The notes beneath the pieces are model-generated. The model had not been told where the DNA came from and searched no databases. It saw nothing but the letters and a program-made list of their open reading frames with translations. Below are positions 61,992 through 64,000 of a stretch of DNA of 64,000 nt, one piece after another. The stretch is from Nocardia asteroides (lineage in GTDB: Bacteria > Actinomycetota > Actinomycetes > Mycobacteriales > Mycobacteriaceae). The stretch is taken from positions 4,340,001-4,404,000 of the forward strand of contig CP082844.1 of assembly GCA_019930625.1 (NCBI GenBank), in the 5' to 3' direction. The translations under genes were made by a program, and so were the position numbers. The first letter of the stretch is position 1. Each line of letters starts with the position of its first letter.

Positions 61992-62342
61992 ATGACGATG
62001 ACGTGGCAGGACGTGGTGGCGATGGCGGCCGAACTCCCGGAGGTGGAGGAATCCACCTGGTGGCGCAGCCCGGCATTGAAGGTCGGCGGTAAAGGGTTCG
62101 CCCGGTTGCGCAGCGAGGCCGAAGGCGGCCTCGCGCTGGCCTGCGATCTCGCCGAGAAGGAGGCGCTGCTGGCCTCCGGCGACCCGGCCTTCTACACCAC
62201 ACCGCACTACGACGGCTACGCCTACATATTGGTCGACCTCGATCGCGTCGCGCCCGACCACCTGCGGGAACTGCTCGACGCGGCCTGGTGGCTCACCGCT
62301 GCGGCGAAGCTGCGCAAGCAGCGGGAACGCGAAACCCGCTGA
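61992..62342 (+). CDS. MmcQ/YjbR-family protein
   Basis: A 116-residue protein, MTMTWQDVVAMAAELPEVEESTWWRSPALKVGGKGFARLRSEAEGGLALACDLAEKEALL with YTTPHYDGYAYILVDLDRV, the YjbR fold. The start at 61992 is preferred because GGAG lies just upstream; the longer frame is shadow. It follows rsmB after 60 bp and converges with sigF. Its function is unknown. Confidence 0.85.
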   Translation: MTMTWQDVVAMAAELPEVEESTWWRSPALKVGGKGFARLRSEAEGGLALACDLAEKEALLASGDPAFYTTPHYDGYAYILVDLDRVAPDHLRELLDAAWWLTAAAKLRKQRERETR

Positions 62343-62348
62343 GCCCGG

Positions 62349-63212
62349 TCATTCCCGGCTGGATTGCTCTCGCAAGCGGGCAAGCGTTTTCGCGAGGATG
62401 CGGGACACGTGCATCTGGGAGATACCCATCTGCTGCGCGATCTGGGTCTGAGTCATCGATTCGAAGAATCGCATGGTGAGGATGCGCCGTTCCCGCTCGG
62501 GCAGACCGGCCAGCAGCGGCCGGATCGCGACGTATTCCTCGACCCGATCGAACTGGGACTCCTCTTCGCCGAGGGTGTCCAGCAGTGAGGCGTCGGTGTC
62601 GCGGCCGAGCGTTGCCGCGTCGATCGAACTCGGCTGGTAGGCGTTTCCCGCGATGACCGCCTGGGTCACCTCGTCCGGATCGACGTCCAGCTCCGCGGCG
62701 ATCTCCTTCGCCGTCGGCGAGCGGCCGAGGGTTTGGGAGAGGCTGTCGATCGCGGCGCCGATGCGTAGGTGAGTCTCCTTGACCCGCCGCGGCACTCGCA
62801 TCGCCCACGTGTTGTCGCGGAAGTATCGGCGGACCTCGCCCATGATGGTCGGCACCGCGAAGGACAGGAAATTCGAACCGCGCTCCACGTCGAAACGATC
62901 CACCGCGTGCACCAAGCCGACCCGCGCCACCTGGGTCAGGTCGTCGAACGGCTCACCGCGTCCGCTGAACTTGCGGGCGATGTGGTCGGCGAGTGGAATG
63001 CATCGGCTGATCAGCTCCGCGCGCAGCGCGGTGTGCCGCGCTGTTCCGGGTTCGCTGGTGGCGAGCTGCTCGAAGAGCAGGCCGACGTCGTCGTAGCCTG
63101 GAACCGCGCTCGCCGCTTCCAGGGTTTCGCTCTCCTCGACGGCGTCCTCCGTGGTCAGCGTGTCGGAGTCGTCGTCGCGCTGTGCGTCGAGCACGGTGTC
63201 TTCGTCCGCCAC
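62349..63212 (-). CDS. sigF: SigF/SigB-type stress sigma factor
   Basis: A 287-residue sigma-70 factor of group 3. An acidic N-terminus (about 1-45) is followed by sigma-2 (PLADHIARKFSGRGEPFDDLTQVARVGLVHAVDRFDVERGSNFLSFAVPTIMGEVRRYFRDNTWAMRVPRRVKE), sigma-3 and sigma-4 (LPERERRILTMRFFESMTQTQIAQQMGISQMHVSRILAKTLARLR). The GTG at 63212 overlaps the rsbW stop, so the sigma factor and its inhibitor are coupled. This sequence type controls stress or stationary-phase genes in mycobacteria and relatives. Confidence 0.93.
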   Translation of the reverse strand: MADEDTVLDAQRDDDSDTLTTEDAVEESETLEAASAVPGYDDVGLLFEQLATSEPGTARHTALRAELISRCIPLADHIARKFSGRGEPFDDLTQVARVGLVHAVDRFDVERGSNFLSFAVPTIMGEVRRYFRDNTWAMRVPRRVKETHLRIGAAIDSLSQTLGRSPTAKEIAAELDVDPDEVTQAVIAGNAYQPSSIDAATLGRDTDASLLDTLGEEESQFDRVEEYVAIRPLLAGLPERERRILTMRFFESMTQTQIAQQMGISQMHVSRILAKTLARLREQSSRE

Positions 63213-63634
63213 TACGCCTTCCCCCGGACCCGACGGAACTCGACCGTCGTCGGATATCCGGAAATCGTCGGGTCGAACGTATCCTGTGTGGCCTCCGCCG
63301 CGTCGGTGAGGGTGCGCAGCACGTGCCAGCCGAAGCTGCGCTGGTCGGGCAGCCCCGGCTTCTCCGCGATGCCCTCGACCCGGACGAGCAACTCGGTGTC
63401 ACCGACGGTGAACCGGCAGTTCAGGCTCGTTTCCGGGGCGGCGACAGCGATCAGGGTCGAGCAGACCTCGTCGACGGCCAGCCGGATGTCGGCCACCTCG
63501 TCCAGCGTGAATTCGCTGAGTAGGACGAGGGTTTCGGCGAGCCCACGCACGATGGGCAGTTGTGTCACCGATGCCGCCACCCGAATCTCCACCGGGGTGC
63601 TGTAAAGCCCCTGTTCCGCCGAAATGTTGATCAC
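63212..63634 (-). CDS. rsbW: Anti-sigma factor RsbW/UsfX
   Basis: A 140-residue GHKL-fold kinase-like protein that binds SigF. The N-box region is [24 protein letters not shown], and [26 protein letters not shown] follows, as in mycobacterial UsfX. The start is the GTG at 63634 (VINISAEQG), directly behind a SigF-like promoter. A longer TTG frame to 63667 runs through that promoter and is rejected. Confidence 0.9.
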   Translation of the reverse strand: MINISAEQGLYSTPVEIRVAASVTQLPIVRGLAETLVLLSEFTLDEVADIRLAVDEVCSTLIAVAAPETSLNCRFTVGDTELLVRVEGIAEKPGLPDQRSFGWHVLRTLTDAAEATQDTFDPTISGYPTTVEFRRVRGKA

Positions 63635-63644
63635 CCTATGCAGG

Positions 63645-63669
63645 CTACCCACTCCCGCGCTGGACAACC
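63645..63669 (-). promoter_or_regulatory. SigF-type promoter of rsbW-sigF
   Basis: On the minus strand, GGTT (63666-63669), a 15-bp spacer and GGGTAG (63645-63650) match the SigF consensus GGTTT-N15-GGGTA closely. Transcription would start within a few bases of the rsbW GTG, giving a leaderless or nearly leaderless, self-activated operon. Confidence 0.65.
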
Positions 63670-63694
63670 CTGGGTACCGTTAGACTCCGGCGTT

Positions 63695-64000
63695 GTGTCC
63701 AACCCGACTTACCCGCGTCCGGCCGCTCCCATGATCGCCCCCTCCATCCTGTCCGCCGACTTCGCGCACCTCGCGGACGAAGCGGAGGCCGTCGCAGGCG
63801 CCGACTGGCTGCACGTGGACGTGATGGACGCGCACTTCGTGCCCAATCTCACCCTCGGCCTCCCCGTGGTGGAGAGCCTGCTGAAGGCGACCGACATCCC
63901 GTTGGACTGCCATCTGATGATCGAGGATCCGGCCCGCTGGGCGCCGCCGTACGCGGAGGCGGGCGCGCACAATGTGACCTTCCACGCGGAGGCGACCGAC
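63695..64000 (+). CDS. rpe: Ribulose-phosphate 3-epimerase, C-terminus cut by window edge
   Basis: The first 102 codons. [44 protein letters not shown] is the TIM-barrel N-terminus with the conserved metal-binding HVDVMDxxFVPN, and [14 protein letters not shown] carries the next His. It interconverts ribulose- and xylulose-5-phosphate in the pentose phosphate pathway. GTG 63695 is used; ATG 63731 is an alternative. It is divergent from rsbW. Confidence 0.93.
   Translation, partial: MSNPTYPRPAAPMIAPSILSADFAHLADEAEAVAGADWLHVDVMDAHFVPNLTLGLPVVESLLKATDIPLDCHLMIEDPARWAPPYAEAGAHNVTFHAEATD

Overview
The window is high-GC DNA from a mycolic-acid actinomycete, most likely Nocardia or a close relative. 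The evidence is GTG starts, ATGA/GTGA-coupled operons, an RsbW/SigF pair of the mycobacterial type, heterodimeric lycopene cyclases, and many ANTAR and SpoIIE-phosphatase proteins. This is inference from gene content; no rRNA or tRNA gene was found to confirm the genus.

Layout. 1-7.4 kb: an MpaB/Lcp-type oxygenase (cut by the window edge) with its TetR regulator, small hypotheticals, a cupin gene divergent from a MocR-type regulator, and an SDR protein divergent from a TetR regulator. 7.5-18.1 kb: a signalling block with a stand-alone ANTAR protein, a structured intergenic region, a MerR regulator coupled to a small LeuA-regulatory-domain-like protein, a 1,511-residue soluble poly-HAMP hybrid kinase, an ANTAR-GAF-PAS-SpoIIE phosphatase, a PAS-ANTAR protein and a YihY/BrkB membrane protein. 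18.4-23.0 kb: a tightly coupled carotenoid operon (glycosyltransferase, CrtYc, CrtYd, CrtU-like aromatising enzyme, Rieske protein). 23.3-29.9 kb: GAF-ANTAR protein, a second SpoIIE phosphatase, a DUF1360 membrane protein, a lipoprotein, an NAD-dependent DNA ligase and a potassium channel. 30.1-36.9 kb: an operon of SnoaL-like protein, quinone oxidoreductase and TetR, a RibD-type reductase, and two divergent FAD monooxygenases around a double inverted repeat.

38.7-58.7 kb is an accessory region bounded by an exact 49-bp direct repeat, with a decayed tyrosine integrase beside the left copy. It holds an IS21-family element inserted cleanly in a DUF1330 gene, a DUF574-type methyltransferase, a duplicated pair of a GNAT-fold protein plus a small overlapping partner, a serine resolvase with a candidate res site, an ECF42-type sigma operon (sigma, DGPF/YCII protein, RibD-like reductase), two genes sharing a near-identical leader, hydrolases, and several broken genes.

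58.7-64 kb is conserved chromosome: def-fmt-rsmB, a YjbR-family gene, convergent rsbW-sigF with a SigF-like promoter, and the start of rpe. The regulatory genes suggest partner switching: SpoIIE phosphatases and RsbW/SigF are standard parts of such circuits, and the ANTAR proteins point to RNA-level antitermination. The links between them in this genome are inference. The strongest candidate for an undescribed system is the duplicated GNAT/partner pair at 45.7-48.5 kb.
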